A DNA stretch of 35,606 nt from NCBI GenBank assembly GCA_021804095.1, contig JAJZKQ010000006.1, positions 1-35,606 of the forward strand. Direction: 5' to 3'. Source of the DNA: Microcaldota archaeon (GTDB lineage Archaea; Micrarchaeota; Micrarchaeia; Micrarchaeales; CABMGC01). Of this stretch, positions 17,634 through 26,686 are shown one piece after another. Positions within the stretch are counted from its first letter, which is position 1. Each line of letters opens with the position of its first letter. The notes below the pieces were generated by a model that searched no databases, was not told the origin of the DNA, and saw only the letters and a list, made by a program, of their open reading frames with translations. The translations under genes were made by a program, and so were the position numbers.

Positions 17634-17705
17634 GCCTCTGTAGCTCAGTGGTAGAGCGCGTCCTTGGTAAGGACGAGGCCGCGAGTTCAATCCTCGCCGG
17701 AGGCT
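17634..17705 (+). tRNA. tRNA-Thr (anticodon GGT)
   Basis: GCCTCTG...CGGAGGC-T; anticodon arm CGTCC-TTGGTAA-GGACG; T-arm with GTTCAATC; 72 nt, CCA not encoded. Confidence 0.93.
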
Positions 17706-17774
17706 TCATAAATCAAATCGTACAAAATCTATCTTCAAATGCAACATATGTATCTACTCGCCGATGAAGACAAC

Positions 17775-20015
17775 TCAATCTCTAAAACTATTCTCTCTTT
17801 CTTGCTCTCCCATATCTATGTCTATTCTGCATCCTCCGTAAAAATCAAAAATCCTGGTGCTCTTTTTCGTTTTTCCAGGAATTACCATCTTATACTTCTT
17901 CTGCTCAAGTAAATTCTCAATTAAAATCTGCCCGTTTTCATCAGCAAAAACGGACATTATCGGTTCTCCAAGATACTTTATTTCTATAGGTGTCTGTATA
18001 CCTTTAAAATATTCCTTATCCTTAATTAGATTTATCCTGGTAATTTTTCTATTTATGACTTCATGCGTTTTAGGATTACTATCCTCTTTTTTCAAAAAAT
18101 ATTCCGGTATTTTTAAGAATAACGATTTTTCAGGTTTCTTAATCTTATCTTCCGAGCTTACATAATTCACTACACATATTCTATACTCAAGCATCTTAAG
18201 CCTTTCTTCAAGTTCTTCAGTTTCACTTCCTTCAAATATAAGGTCATTTGCAGCATACTTTACCGAATCTGCACTCTGTCTAAAATAAACCTTGTTTTGG
18301 CATAACCTCCTTATCCTAAGGTTTATGTCAGTGACACTATGTGTTATAAGCATTACTCCTATTCCCTTCTTTCTGAAATCCTGAATTCTCTGTCTTAAAT
18401 CAAGCATGGCTGCAGATTGTTCATCAGAATCAAAGATAAGCTGCGCTTCTTCAAGACATATGACCATCCGCAGTTCATCATTGCCTTTTTCATCAGTCAG
18501 GTCGGCAAACGAATAAATCTGGTTTAATGTTAGTGCGTAGAAAAAGGGCTTCATACTGTTACTTATTCCTGAAATGTCAAAAACCATGCCTTCTCTTATG
18601 ATCTTAAATAATTCCAATCCATCATTGTATGCAAATTGAGGCTTCAATAATATTAATCTCAGGTTCTGCAGGGCTGCCCTTATATTCTCACCATGTTTGC
18701 TATATCTTACCCCCGTATTGTTTCTCTTTCCATGGTTCTCTATAATCATCTCTTCTATCTTCTCATATACATAGTTTGGATCCGGATCAAGAGTCTCAGA
18801 ATAAATTTTGCTAAATGCAGAAAGTAAACATTTCTCCATGGAATTTTTATATGGTCCGGCATTAGAAGCATGCGCAAGAAGCATTGCAAGATTTTCATAA
18901 AATTTTTCTTTATTGCGTGTATTTTCACATCTGAAGAAATTGATCTTAAAATCTTCATCATGGAACTTTAATACCCTGATTCCTATCTTATTTGCAAAAG
19001 CTCCCCATTCTTCTGTAGGGGCTATTATTGTGATATGGCTTCCACTTCCTTTTAGTTGGTCTAATATATTCATGGCAGCAAATGTTTTACCTGTGCCAGG
19101 CAAACCTGTTATAAGCGTGCCCAGATTAAGTGTTGAGGGATCTATCTTAATCTCCTTGCTATCTTCCCTTACCGAACCCTCAACATAAGAGCCGAGCGAT
19201 ATGCTATCTGTGTTTTTACTATCCTTATTAATCTCTGTATTTATTACTTTCAACCTTCGGGTCTTCTCTGGAAAGTTTATCAAAAATTCCGCATTTCTAT
19301 AAGAAATAGGAAACGAGTCACAATTTCTAACCTCATTCCATATTTCCTTTAGCGTGCTTGATCTAAGTTTCTTCTCACCTAAAACTAACATCTTAGAAAG
19401 CAAATAATTCTCCAAAGAAGAATTATCACCATCTGTCAATATCAGATTTGATCTGTATCCAACTCCGTTTTTCACTATTATGTCATTTAAATTATTCAAA
19501 ACTGCAAGAGTTACCCTTCTTCTTCCTGAATCATAATAAAGTTCGCTTTGAGCGGATCCCGAATCTTCTCCAAATCTCTTATCCCCAAAATTTTTAGATA
19601 TGCGTATTTTATCGCTGCTAGCAAGCTCTTCGACCTGTTCTTTCAAAGTTCTTATGTCTCTTTCAGAAGAAGGAACAAATGATAATATAAGATCAGAAGA
19701 ACTACCTTCCAATACTCTATGTATGTTATCCAATATCGGACATTCTTTTTCCTTAATATCTCTCGTATCAAACGCTATTAACGCCTTAGGATTCTGTACC
19801 TGCAATTCATAATTCTGTAAATTCTTTAATCTCATCCCAAGCACTGCATATGAAAGCCTCTCCCCTATTCTACAATCTTCTGAGACTATAAAAGACCTGC
19901 TTTCCTTGAACCTATGTATAAGCATAAACTGCAACCCTAACATCGAATCAAGGAAAAGTTCCGTGTCAAATTTCTCCGGAACCGTCTCTATCTCAAAAAC
20001 TTTTAAAACCATCAA
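17775..20015 (-). CDS. HerA/TraG-like P-loop ATPase (DNA-transfer cluster)
   Basis: Walker A LITGLPGTGKTFAAMNIL; Walker B MVICLEEAQLIF; 'FRKKGIGVMLITHSVTDINLRIRRLCQNKVYFRQ' sensor region. Confidence 0.85.
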   Translation of the reverse strand: MMVLKVFEIETVPEKFDTELFLDSMLGLQFMLIHRFKESRSFIVSEDCRIGERLSYAVLGMRLKNLQNYELQVQNPKALIAFDTRDIKEKECPILDNIHRVLEGSSSDLILSFVPSSERDIRTLKEQVEELASSDKIRISKNFGDKRFGEDSGSAQSELYYDSGRRRVTLAVLNNLNDIIVKNGVGYRSNLILTDGDNSSLENYLLSKMLVLGEKKLRSSTLKEIWNEVRNCDSFPISYRNAEFLINFPEKTRRLKVINTEINKDSKNTDSISLGSYVEGSVREDSKEIKIDPSTLNLGTLITGLPGTGKTFAAMNILDQLKGSGSHITIIAPTEEWGAFANKIGIRVLKFHDEDFKINFFRCENTRNKEKFYENLAMLLAHASNAGPYKNSMEKCLLSAFSKIYSETLDPDPNYVYEKIEEMIIENHGKRNNTGVRYSKHGENIRAALQNLRLILLKPQFAYNDGLELFKIIREGMVFDISGISNSMKPFFYALTLNQIYSFADLTDEKGNDELRMVICLEEAQLIFDSDEQSAAMLDLRQRIQDFRKKGIGVMLITHSVTDINLRIRRLCQNKVYFRQSADSVKYAANDLIFEGSETEELEERLKMLEYRICVVNYVSSEDKIKKPEKSLFLKIPEYFLKKEDSNPKTHEVINRKITRINLIKDKEYFKGIQTPIEIKYLGEPIMSVFADENGQILIENLLEQKKYKMVIPGKTKKSTRIFDFYGGCRIDIDMGEQERENSFRD

Positions 20016-20016
20016 C

Positions 20017-20202
20017 TCACAATATAAAAATCACCGCAAACAATATCAAAAAATTAATCAAAACCAAAGAAAATACCTCAGAACTTTTTATTGTCTTTAT
20101 CCTCTTGTATGAAAAACAGGCAATTATTATCCCTATGACAGAGAGTAATAGTGTATATTCAAGTTTAAAATTCAGAATTAATCCTATTCCCAACATACTC
20201 AA
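20017..20202 (-). CDS. Small hydrophobic membrane protein
   Basis: 61 aa, at least 2 TM segments; frame is open upstream to about 20286 without an ATG/GTG start, so the true N-terminus is uncertain. Confidence 0.55.
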   Translation of the reverse strand: MSMLGIGLILNFKLEYTLLLSVIGIIIACFSYKRIKTIKSSEVFSLVLINFLILFAVIFIL

Positions 20203-20282
20203 CTCAATATTTCCGCAGGCTGCCGCAAATTTTAAAATAGTGTAATCTTTCCTTATTTTCTGAATATAATGCTCTACAAACT

Positions 20283-20486
20283 CTATCTAATCACCTCATA
20301 AATAATAAAAGAAAGTGTAAACAAAAATGAGAACCCTACACTCTTGTTAATCAAAATTTTTCTGTTTTTTCTATTCGAAAGCAATGCGGCATCTATTAAA
20401 AAACTCGAAGCTATCGCACTCATTTTCACTGTAGATAAAAGAAAACCTCCAACAATATTCATCCAACCACTAACTAATAGTAACAA
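20283..20486 (-). CDS. Small hydrophobic membrane protein
   Basis: 67 aa with 2 hydrophobic segments, overlaps the upstream gene. Confidence 0.55.
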   Translation of the reverse strand: MLLLVSGWMNIVGGFLLSTVKMSAIASSFLIDAALLSNRKNRKILINKSVGFSFLFTLSFIIYEVIR

Positions 20487-20949
20487 TCCTTATTCTAGAG
20501 ACTAATACATAATGCAAAAGGAGTCCGGAAAACGGATCAAACCTAAGTATCCTATCTAAGAATTCCCTCCGACCTGTAGAAAATACACTAATTCTATCTT
20601 CTAAAATGAGATTGGCAAAAGGTTTTGAAGGATCTCCAAATCTAAAATCAAGAATACCGAGTTCTCTTTTGCAGAGAGACTTATAGCTATTATCCTCTAT
20701 TCCACTCAACAATCCATTAATGATAAGTTCTTCCCTTCTGAAAATATTAAAAAGATCCTCAAGATATGGGTATCTTTCCCTTTCCATCTCCTGATTATTT
20801 TTACAGGGCAGATTTCCAGTATACTCTATTCTATCTAGATATACTTTTATGGTGTCTTTCGATATCTTAAATGATCTGGCAACGTAAAAAAATAAGATGC
20901 CTAATGGTATAGGTATGAAGTTCCATAAATAACTAATAGAAAAGCTCAT
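20470..20949 (-). CDS. Membrane-anchored hypothetical protein of the DNA-transfer cluster
   Basis: N-terminal TM (YLWNFIPIPLGILFFYVARSF) and soluble domain; overlaps adjacent genes. Confidence 0.7.
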   Translation of the reverse strand: MSFSISYLWNFIPIPLGILFFYVARSFKISKDTIKVYLDRIEYTGNLPCKNNQEMERERYPYLEDLFNIFRREELIINGLLSGIEDNSYKSLCKRELGILDFRFGDPSKPFANLILEDRISVFSTGRREFLDRILRFDPFSGLLLHYVLVSRIRIVTIS

Positions 20950-21569
20950 GCTCTCACCAAAGAGTAATTACCATCACGCAAGAGAATTTTTCTATAACCC
21001 GAATCCTCCAATTTCTTTATAGCAAAAAGTATATCTTCCTCATTAAATCCTGTTTCTTCTACTATTGTTTTAATTCGTAAATTATCGCGATATTTATCCT
21101 GTATATACTTTGATAACAATGCTATGGAAGTAGACTTTATTTTATAAAGATCTACACTTAGTTTTTTATTCTCATTATGAAGCATGTTTATTCTTTTTGC
21201 AAGAATTATGTCTGTTTCACGGCTCTCTGTATGCAATACTTCTATCTTTTCAAAAATGCTAGCGATTCTGCCTGAACCTAAAACTCCAATTATATATGGA
21301 TAAATATCTTCAAAATTAGCAGAATAGTGGTCTTTTAAGAAAGCAAGAATGCTTAAAAGCCTCAAAAGCCCATCATGCATATAATATTGGGGCTCCACAA
21401 GTGAAAAAATCTGAAAGACTATTCTTTCTCTCGAAAAGCTTATTGTAAAATAATGGTCATCTACGCCTTCATCAACAATATACTCTCTTTCTGTTCCTTT
21501 TCTTACGCATCTGAGTTTTGGATATTCTTCTATCTTCCTGATTGTGGAAACGAACTTCTCATTCATCTT
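20946..21569 (-). CDS. Hypothetical protein with C-terminal winged-helix-like domain
   Basis: 'DNLRIKTIVEETGFNEEDILFAIKKLEDSGYRKILLRDGNYSLV' resembles wHTH; ATG at 21569 (MNEKF) suggested over the track start 21620. Confidence 0.6.
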   Translation of the reverse strand, partial: KMNEKFVSTIRKIEEYPKLRCVRKGTEREYIVDEGVDDHYFTISFSRERIVFQIFSLVEPQYYMHDGLLRLLSILAFLKDHYSANFEDIYPYIIGVLGSGRIASIFEKIEVLHTESRETDIILAKRINMLHNENKKLSVDLYKIKSTSIALLSKYIQDKYRDNLRIKTIVEETGFNEEDILFAIKKLEDSGYRKILLRDGNYSLVRA

Positions 21570-21600
21570 AACTCCAATAGAAATCCTGCTTACTAGAAAT

Positions 21601-22737
21601 TTACCCTTCGACATCCACATCTCCTCTTACCATTGCAATTGCGAAAGCATCTGATATGTCCTCTTCTGGTATTTTCAGCTTCATAAGGCATCTCAGCATC
21701 TTCCTTCTATCTGCTTTAAGTCTGATCAGGCATGCAACAAGATATGAAAGTTCTACTTCCTTCTCTGCAGAAATTTTCCTTATTAAATCAGAAGGATCAT
21801 CCCTGACAAGTTCATTTACCATCTTCCTAAATCTACCGTATTCTACTTTTATCATATCATCCCCAAATAAAATAGTAAGATAATCTCTGAGCCTTACTCC
21901 TATTACCTGCTTTATAAAAAACGCATCTCTCCTTTTTGTTTTATGCGTCTGCACCACAAAACATTCCCCCACTTCAAGATTCTGTATCCTATTTAATGTT
22001 TTTTCATCAAGCCCATAACTTTTCGAAAGTTTATTGAGGCTGTTTTTGTTCTGGATCCTAAAAACAAACAATACTGCAGAATTGTAGAGCATAGGTATAT
22101 CAATATCCTCAAGCATCTGGGAGGCCATAACAATTCCTACGCCGTATTTCCTGCCCTCTCTAACTATGCTTTCAAGGCTATTTATCTCTTTTAAAAATTT
22201 CCATGCTTCGTCTAGGAATATGAAAACCCTGAAATCTCCATCCGCATTCCAGAATCTCATATTCCTGTCTATCTTATTTAAAAGATCGGAGACTCTTCTG
22301 CTCTTCTCTTTCTCTTCTAGATTTTTCAGATCGTAATAAATAATTGCATAATCCTCCTTATTCCCCTCCTGATCTTCAATTCCGAATAAACGGTCAAGTT
22401 TCAAAGAAGAATCCTCCCTATTTGTATTCGAAAGTTCTGCGTATTCCCCATTAAGGTCTATGACTACTATCTTGCACCCCAGCAAAGAATAAATTTTGAG
22501 CATAAGGCTCTTCATGAGATATGTCTTTCCACTTCCGCTCATTCCAAGTATAAATGTATGTGGATTTAAAAGAGATCTAAAATTCAGGAAAAATGGCATA
22601 GAATACTCTAATGATCTTCCTACAAAAACTCCCCCTTTTGAATATTCAATTGCCTCATCTCCTCTCTGTTCATTCATATTTGGGATTACAACTATTCCAG
22701 ATGCAAACAGCGATCCTGTAATAAAACCATTTCTCAT
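21601..22737 (-). CDS. VirB4-like ATPase domain protein
   Basis: GGVFVGRSLEYSMPFFLNFRSLLNPHTFILGMSGSGKTYLMKSLM; VVIDLNGEYAEL; FIFLDEAWKFLKEINSLESIVREGRKYGVGIVMASQMLEDI. Confidence 0.9.
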   Translation of the reverse strand: MRNGFITGSLFASGIVVIPNMNEQRGDEAIEYSKGGVFVGRSLEYSMPFFLNFRSLLNPHTFILGMSGSGKTYLMKSLMLKIYSLLGCKIVVIDLNGEYAELSNTNREDSSLKLDRLFGIEDQEGNKEDYAIIYYDLKNLEEKEKSRRVSDLLNKIDRNMRFWNADGDFRVFIFLDEAWKFLKEINSLESIVREGRKYGVGIVMASQMLEDIDIPMLYNSAVLFVFRIQNKNSLNKLSKSYGLDEKTLNRIQNLEVGECFVVQTHKTKRRDAFFIKQVIGVRLRDYLTILFGDDMIKVEYGRFRKMVNELVRDDPSDLIRKISAEKEVELSYLVACLIRLKADRRKMLRCLMKLKIPEEDISDAFAIAMVRGDVDVEG

Positions 22738-23462
22738 CAGAACCCCTCAATTAAATTAACAAGTTCTTCCCCGTTTGCAATTTCATATTTTACTCCCAAT
22801 GCAGCAGAGAACGAGTCTCCTATCTGCATAATATTCGAATAGGCTTCCCTGGAAGCCTCAATCTCACTACCGGAATTAGCAAAAGCAAAAACCCTGATAA
22901 ACATATCCAAAGCTCTTCCTCCGGTTCTAATACTACTTATTTCGCTTTCAAGAATGTCTATTTCCCTCTTTAATGAATTTACTTTATCGTGCTTTTTAGG
23001 ATCTGTCCTAGAAAGCAATATCTCTTTCATCCTTTTTTTCGTTTCGATTGTATCATAAAGCCTCTTGCTATCGACCTCCTTGATCGTGACTCTAAACTCG
23101 AAAGGCAACCTTATACTTTCTATTACCTCTTTAACCCTGCCATGGTCTACCAGCTTTTTCTCTTCAGGCATTATAACCGCAATGGCAACTGCCACATATC
23201 CTTCATCGGTCTTCTTTATCATTGAATTGAGATTATGGGAAAGCCAAAATCCATTGCACATCTCTATTATTGCGGATTTCCTAAGAATCAAATTGTTTAT
23301 CATGTGCCCACTGTTAAAATAAGCAACAGAGGAAAAAATCATAACTGCAGTAAATGCTACTAAATATATATTTGAAAAAAAGACTGAACATAAAATTGTG
23401 AAAGCCCCAATTCCATAAAGCATGTAAGCGTACACTTTTTTATCCTGTGTTTTATTATCCAT
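22737..23462 (-). CDS. TM protein resembling VirB3/PrgI-like TMs fused to a VirB4 N-terminal domain
   Basis: N-terminal hydrophobic pair, then 'FEFRVTIKEVD...LKREIDILESEISSIRTGGRALDMFIRVFAFANSGSEIEASREAYSNIMQIGDSFSAALGVKY'; TGATG overlap with the ATPase gene. Confidence 0.65.
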   Translation of the reverse strand: MDNKTQDKKVYAYMLYGIGAFTILCSVFFSNIYLVAFTAVMIFSSVAYFNSGHMINNLILRKSAIIEMCNGFWLSHNLNSMIKKTDEGYVAVAIAVIMPEEKKLVDHGRVKEVIESIRLPFEFRVTIKEVDSKRLYDTIETKKRMKEILLSRTDPKKHDKVNSLKREIDILESEISSIRTGGRALDMFIRVFAFANSGSEIEASREAYSNIMQIGDSFSAALGVKYEIANGEELVNLIEGF

Positions 23463-23465
23463 AAA

Positions 23466-24518
23466 CTAACCTAACATATAAAATCTGCCAAAGGAAGCTT
23501 CGCTTCCAAGCAGTTCAGAAAGCTCCTTTATCGATATTCCTGTTATTATAAGGCTGAAAGCAGGAAGTATGAAAGTATAAACTATAAAATATGCCACAGC
23601 TGAGAATATCTTGTCCAGAAGTAGCGCAATATTATTTTGCAGAGAGGTTACCGCTCCGGATATTTTTCCAATAACGCCATTATCCTTTGTACTGTTATAA
23701 TAACTTCCTGAAGAAAACAACTGGTTCTCCACAGATACTGCCGAATATGTCACATTTGTTATTCCGGACGAAGAAGCACTTTGAAGGAATGAACTTGATA
23801 TTGCCATATTGAAAAGATATGAAAGAGGCAGTACTACATACAGGCCTATGCTTACCGCTATAAAAAACCCGCCAAGTTTTCTAGTGGGATAAAATGACCT
23901 TAGTATAAGTCCCAATGGCAGCATTATACTCAGTGCTCCAACAGCAACAAAGGATAAGACTGCCGCCTGGACCAACACGCTTATAGCTACCGTGCTGAGA
24001 ATCTTGATTATATATTGTATTTCAGTTATTACGGGCAAAAAAACATAACTAAAAGAGAACTGTACAAACTCAAGATTTATTTTAACTGAAGAAATTGCAC
24101 CTACCACCGCATTTAACGCTAAAAGTGAAGTTATGGTACCCGAAACCATTGAGAATATGGGCTGGTGATCTTTTCCCATAAATGTGTAATCTCCAGATCC
24201 TGCAAGATAATCATAAGAGAGGCATATGGACGGATTTGAGCTCATATATCCCAAACAGTTTATCTTTGTGCCATTGACAATAACTAAAGAGTTTATCATA
24301 CTTCCGATCAGTCCGGAAGGCGTGAAAAGCAGAATTAGCGTACCAACCAATATCCCGTTTATTACAGACTGGTATAATTCCTCTCTTCCAAATTCTTTGA
24401 ATTTTTTCTCGTTAAGTGCATAGCCTATTCCCAATGAAAACCCGCTTAATGCTATCATAATACTTATTACGTATACGGATATTGCGTATCCCTGGTATCC
24501 TAAAAGAATATTTGCCAT
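23466..24518 (-). CDS. Polytopic membrane protein, VirB6/TrbL-like
   Basis: 350 aa with many TMs; position between pilin-like and VirB4-like genes; 'AFSLIITGISIKELSELLGSEASFGRFYML' C-terminus. Confidence 0.65.
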   Translation of the reverse strand: MANILLGYQGYAISVYVISIMIALSGFSLGIGYALNEKKFKEFGREELYQSVINGILVGTLILLFTPSGLIGSMINSLVIVNGTKINCLGYMSSNPSICLSYDYLAGSGDYTFMGKDHQPIFSMVSGTITSLLALNAVVGAISSVKINLEFVQFSFSYVFLPVITEIQYIIKILSTVAISVLVQAAVLSFVAVGALSIMLPLGLILRSFYPTRKLGGFFIAVSIGLYVVLPLSYLFNMAISSSFLQSASSSGITNVTYSAVSVENQLFSSGSYYNSTKDNGVIGKISGAVTSLQNNIALLLDKIFSAVAYFIVYTFILPAFSLIITGISIKELSELLGSEASFGRFYMLG

Positions 24519-24522
24519 CTAT

Positions 24523-24915
24523 TCACAGTGTGTTTGAGGTAAAATTGGAGAGAATATGTGTCGATGCTATTGCAAGATTTGTAGAAGCTACAGAGAGGAC
24601 CGCAACGACAACAGCGCCTATTATAATATCTATGGCCATCGTATGAAGACTTGCCCTCTTATAAGAAGGAAACAACTGTCCAACAGCGTAAAATATGCCT
24701 CCAAGAACAAAAAGCATAGCGCTGAATGCAGGACCTATTCTCATGAGAAGCAGCTGTATATTTTGTATAGTACCAAAAATATCCAGTGAAATATATTCCG
24801 CATTTACTATTCTGAATATCACTCCAAAACCCATAAGCATTGCAACTGATGTCTTCAGCAGTATTCTCCTTACTGTCTTCCCATTATTCATGTTTATATC
24901 CAAGTAATCATCCAT
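24523..24915 (-). CDS. VirB2/TrbC-like two-TM protein (pilin candidate)
   Basis: LMRIGPAFSAMLFVLGGIFYAVGQLFPSYKRASLHTMAIDIIIGAVVVAVLSVASTNLA; start at 24915 preferred over track 24978 because a TATA-like TTTATATATTTA lies at about 24946-24957. Confidence 0.65.
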   Translation of the reverse strand: MDDYLDINMNNGKTVRRILLKTSVAMLMGFGVIFRIVNAEYISLDIFGTIQNIQLLLMRIGPAFSAMLFVLGGIFYAVGQLFPSYKRASLHTMAIDIIIGAVVVAVLSVASTNLAIASTHILSNFTSNTL

Positions 24916-25295
24916 ATACTTTAGTATAAACCTTTTACTACAATAAATATATAAATATTTAGGAAGAGCATTAATCACAATGCGATAAGTATCCCACAGA
25001 ACTGTAGAGAAAGAATCAGTGCCATAAACAATCTTTCACTACCAACTAAGGTGGTTTTGGGCGATTTTCCGCTCAGATACGGTGAGAAAAGCCTCAATAT
25101 GCTCCGGTAAAATCCGATTTAGTGAATCGGATCAGGTCAAAAAGTCAGAACTCCATTGCTCAAAGCGGCGAGTCTAAGTTGTGGTATCTTTTTCCTTGTC
25201 AATACCGGGTGCAATACCCTCTATGCAAAGTTCTTTGCCAAATAAACAGATCGCGCTCCGAGAAGCCGAATCACTCTTCATCAAATTCCATCTGC

Positions 25296-26540
25296 CTACT
25301 TCTTCATGTGCTTCTTGCACATCTTATTTATCTTTTCCATTGCATATTCAAGTGTCTCCTCCTCAGGAAGTGCAACTATCCTAAAATTAGAAGGAGCACC
25401 GAATGCAGAGCCTCTTGTTAACTGGACACCTGCCTCAAATAGTGCAGCCCTGACAAATTCATCCCCGTTTTTGAAATCCAATCTTTTCAGATCAATCCTA
25501 GGGAAGACATAGAATGTACTGTCTGGCATTACCACATCCATCAAATCATTCTCGCCAATCATCTTTACTACTGTCTCGACTCTATGTTTTATCTCACGCA
25601 CCATCTTATCTATTGCCTTATTATGTTCCCTGAAATTGTTAAAGCCTTCAGCTACGGAATGCTGTGCCGGAGTATTCAAAGAGAGGCGTGTCAAGGCATA
25701 TTCCTTAAGCTTCTCCCTTATCCTTACCGATTCTCTGTCATCTCCTGGGAGTATTGCAAAACCTACCCTGAACCCTGTAGAATCAAGGTTTTTAGAGCTG
25801 CCGTTAAGTATTATATGTGGTATGCCTTCTGCAACTTCTGACATGCTTGTGAACTTTGTACCGTGGTAGACTATCTCATCATATATCTCATCGCTTATAA
25901 GCAGAAAGCCGAACTCGTTTGCCAAGCTTGCTATCCTCTCAAGCGTTTCTCTTCTAAAAACCCTTCCTGTAGGGTTTCCGGGGTTTGTGACAATCATGTA
26001 TTTAAGGCGCTTAAGCTTATTTTGAGATTTCATTGATCTTAGTTTATGTTCTATTTCATCGGTATTGACATCCCATTCATTCTCCATAACCTGGTTCATA
26101 AATATGGGCTTTCCCTCCTCGGACATAAGCCTTGGTATATACTGTGGATAATAAGGCTTCAGTATTATTGCCGTATCGTTCCTTTCCATCAACGCGTGGT
26201 TTATGAAAAAGAGGGCTTCAGTCACACCTGCAGTAGCTATTATCTTCTCGCTTCCTATCTTCTCGCCATACAATCTCTCATATCTTTTTGAAACAGCATC
26301 AAGAAGCTCATATGTCCCTGACGCTCTGGAATAATTAGTCTGATTCTCCTTAAGTGCTTCTATATAAGCATCAATCATAAATCCAGGAGTCTTGAAATAA
26401 ACAGGGGGATCTCCTCTATTCAGCTTAATTATCTTCCTTCCGGCTTTCATAAGCTTTTCAGCGTCAGCATCAAGTTCAAGTATGGGATTTTTTATGTATT
26501 CGCTTCTTTTTGAGAAAGATATCATATGACAAACCATCAA
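25296..26540 (-). CDS. PLP-dependent class I/II aminotransferase
   Basis: VTNPGNPTGRVF, LLISDEIYDEIVY, NGSSKNLDSTGFRVGF (PLP lysine). Confidence 0.93.
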   Translation of the reverse strand: MMVCHMISFSKRSEYIKNPILELDADAEKLMKAGRKIIKLNRGDPPVYFKTPGFMIDAYIEALKENQTNYSRASGTYELLDAVSKRYERLYGEKIGSEKIIATAGVTEALFFINHALMERNDTAIILKPYYPQYIPRLMSEEGKPIFMNQVMENEWDVNTDEIEHKLRSMKSQNKLKRLKYMIVTNPGNPTGRVFRRETLERIASLANEFGFLLISDEIYDEIVYHGTKFTSMSEVAEGIPHIILNGSSKNLDSTGFRVGFAILPGDDRESVRIREKLKEYALTRLSLNTPAQHSVAEGFNNFREHNKAIDKMVREIKHRVETVVKMIGENDLMDVVMPDSTFYVFPRIDLKRLDFKNGDEFVRAALFEAGVQLTRGSAFGAPSNFRIVALPEEETLEYAMEKINKMCKKHMKK

Positions 26541-26686
26541 ATACTATCAAGTTCAACATTCCGCTTTTTATACTTTGACTGCCATTTCGTTTTTTGACGC
26601 ATCAACCTTGCCGCCAGGAATAAACGGCTTCCTACCGATATATATAAAACATCTACTATAGATTATAGATAAATCCAGAAGAGTGC

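Noticed and set aside
17634-17705. tRNA-Thr as an integration site for the T4SS-like cluster
   Set aside because: No duplicate of the tRNA-Thr 3' end was found near the other end of the cluster (24979-25295) by eye, and no integrase lies adjacent.
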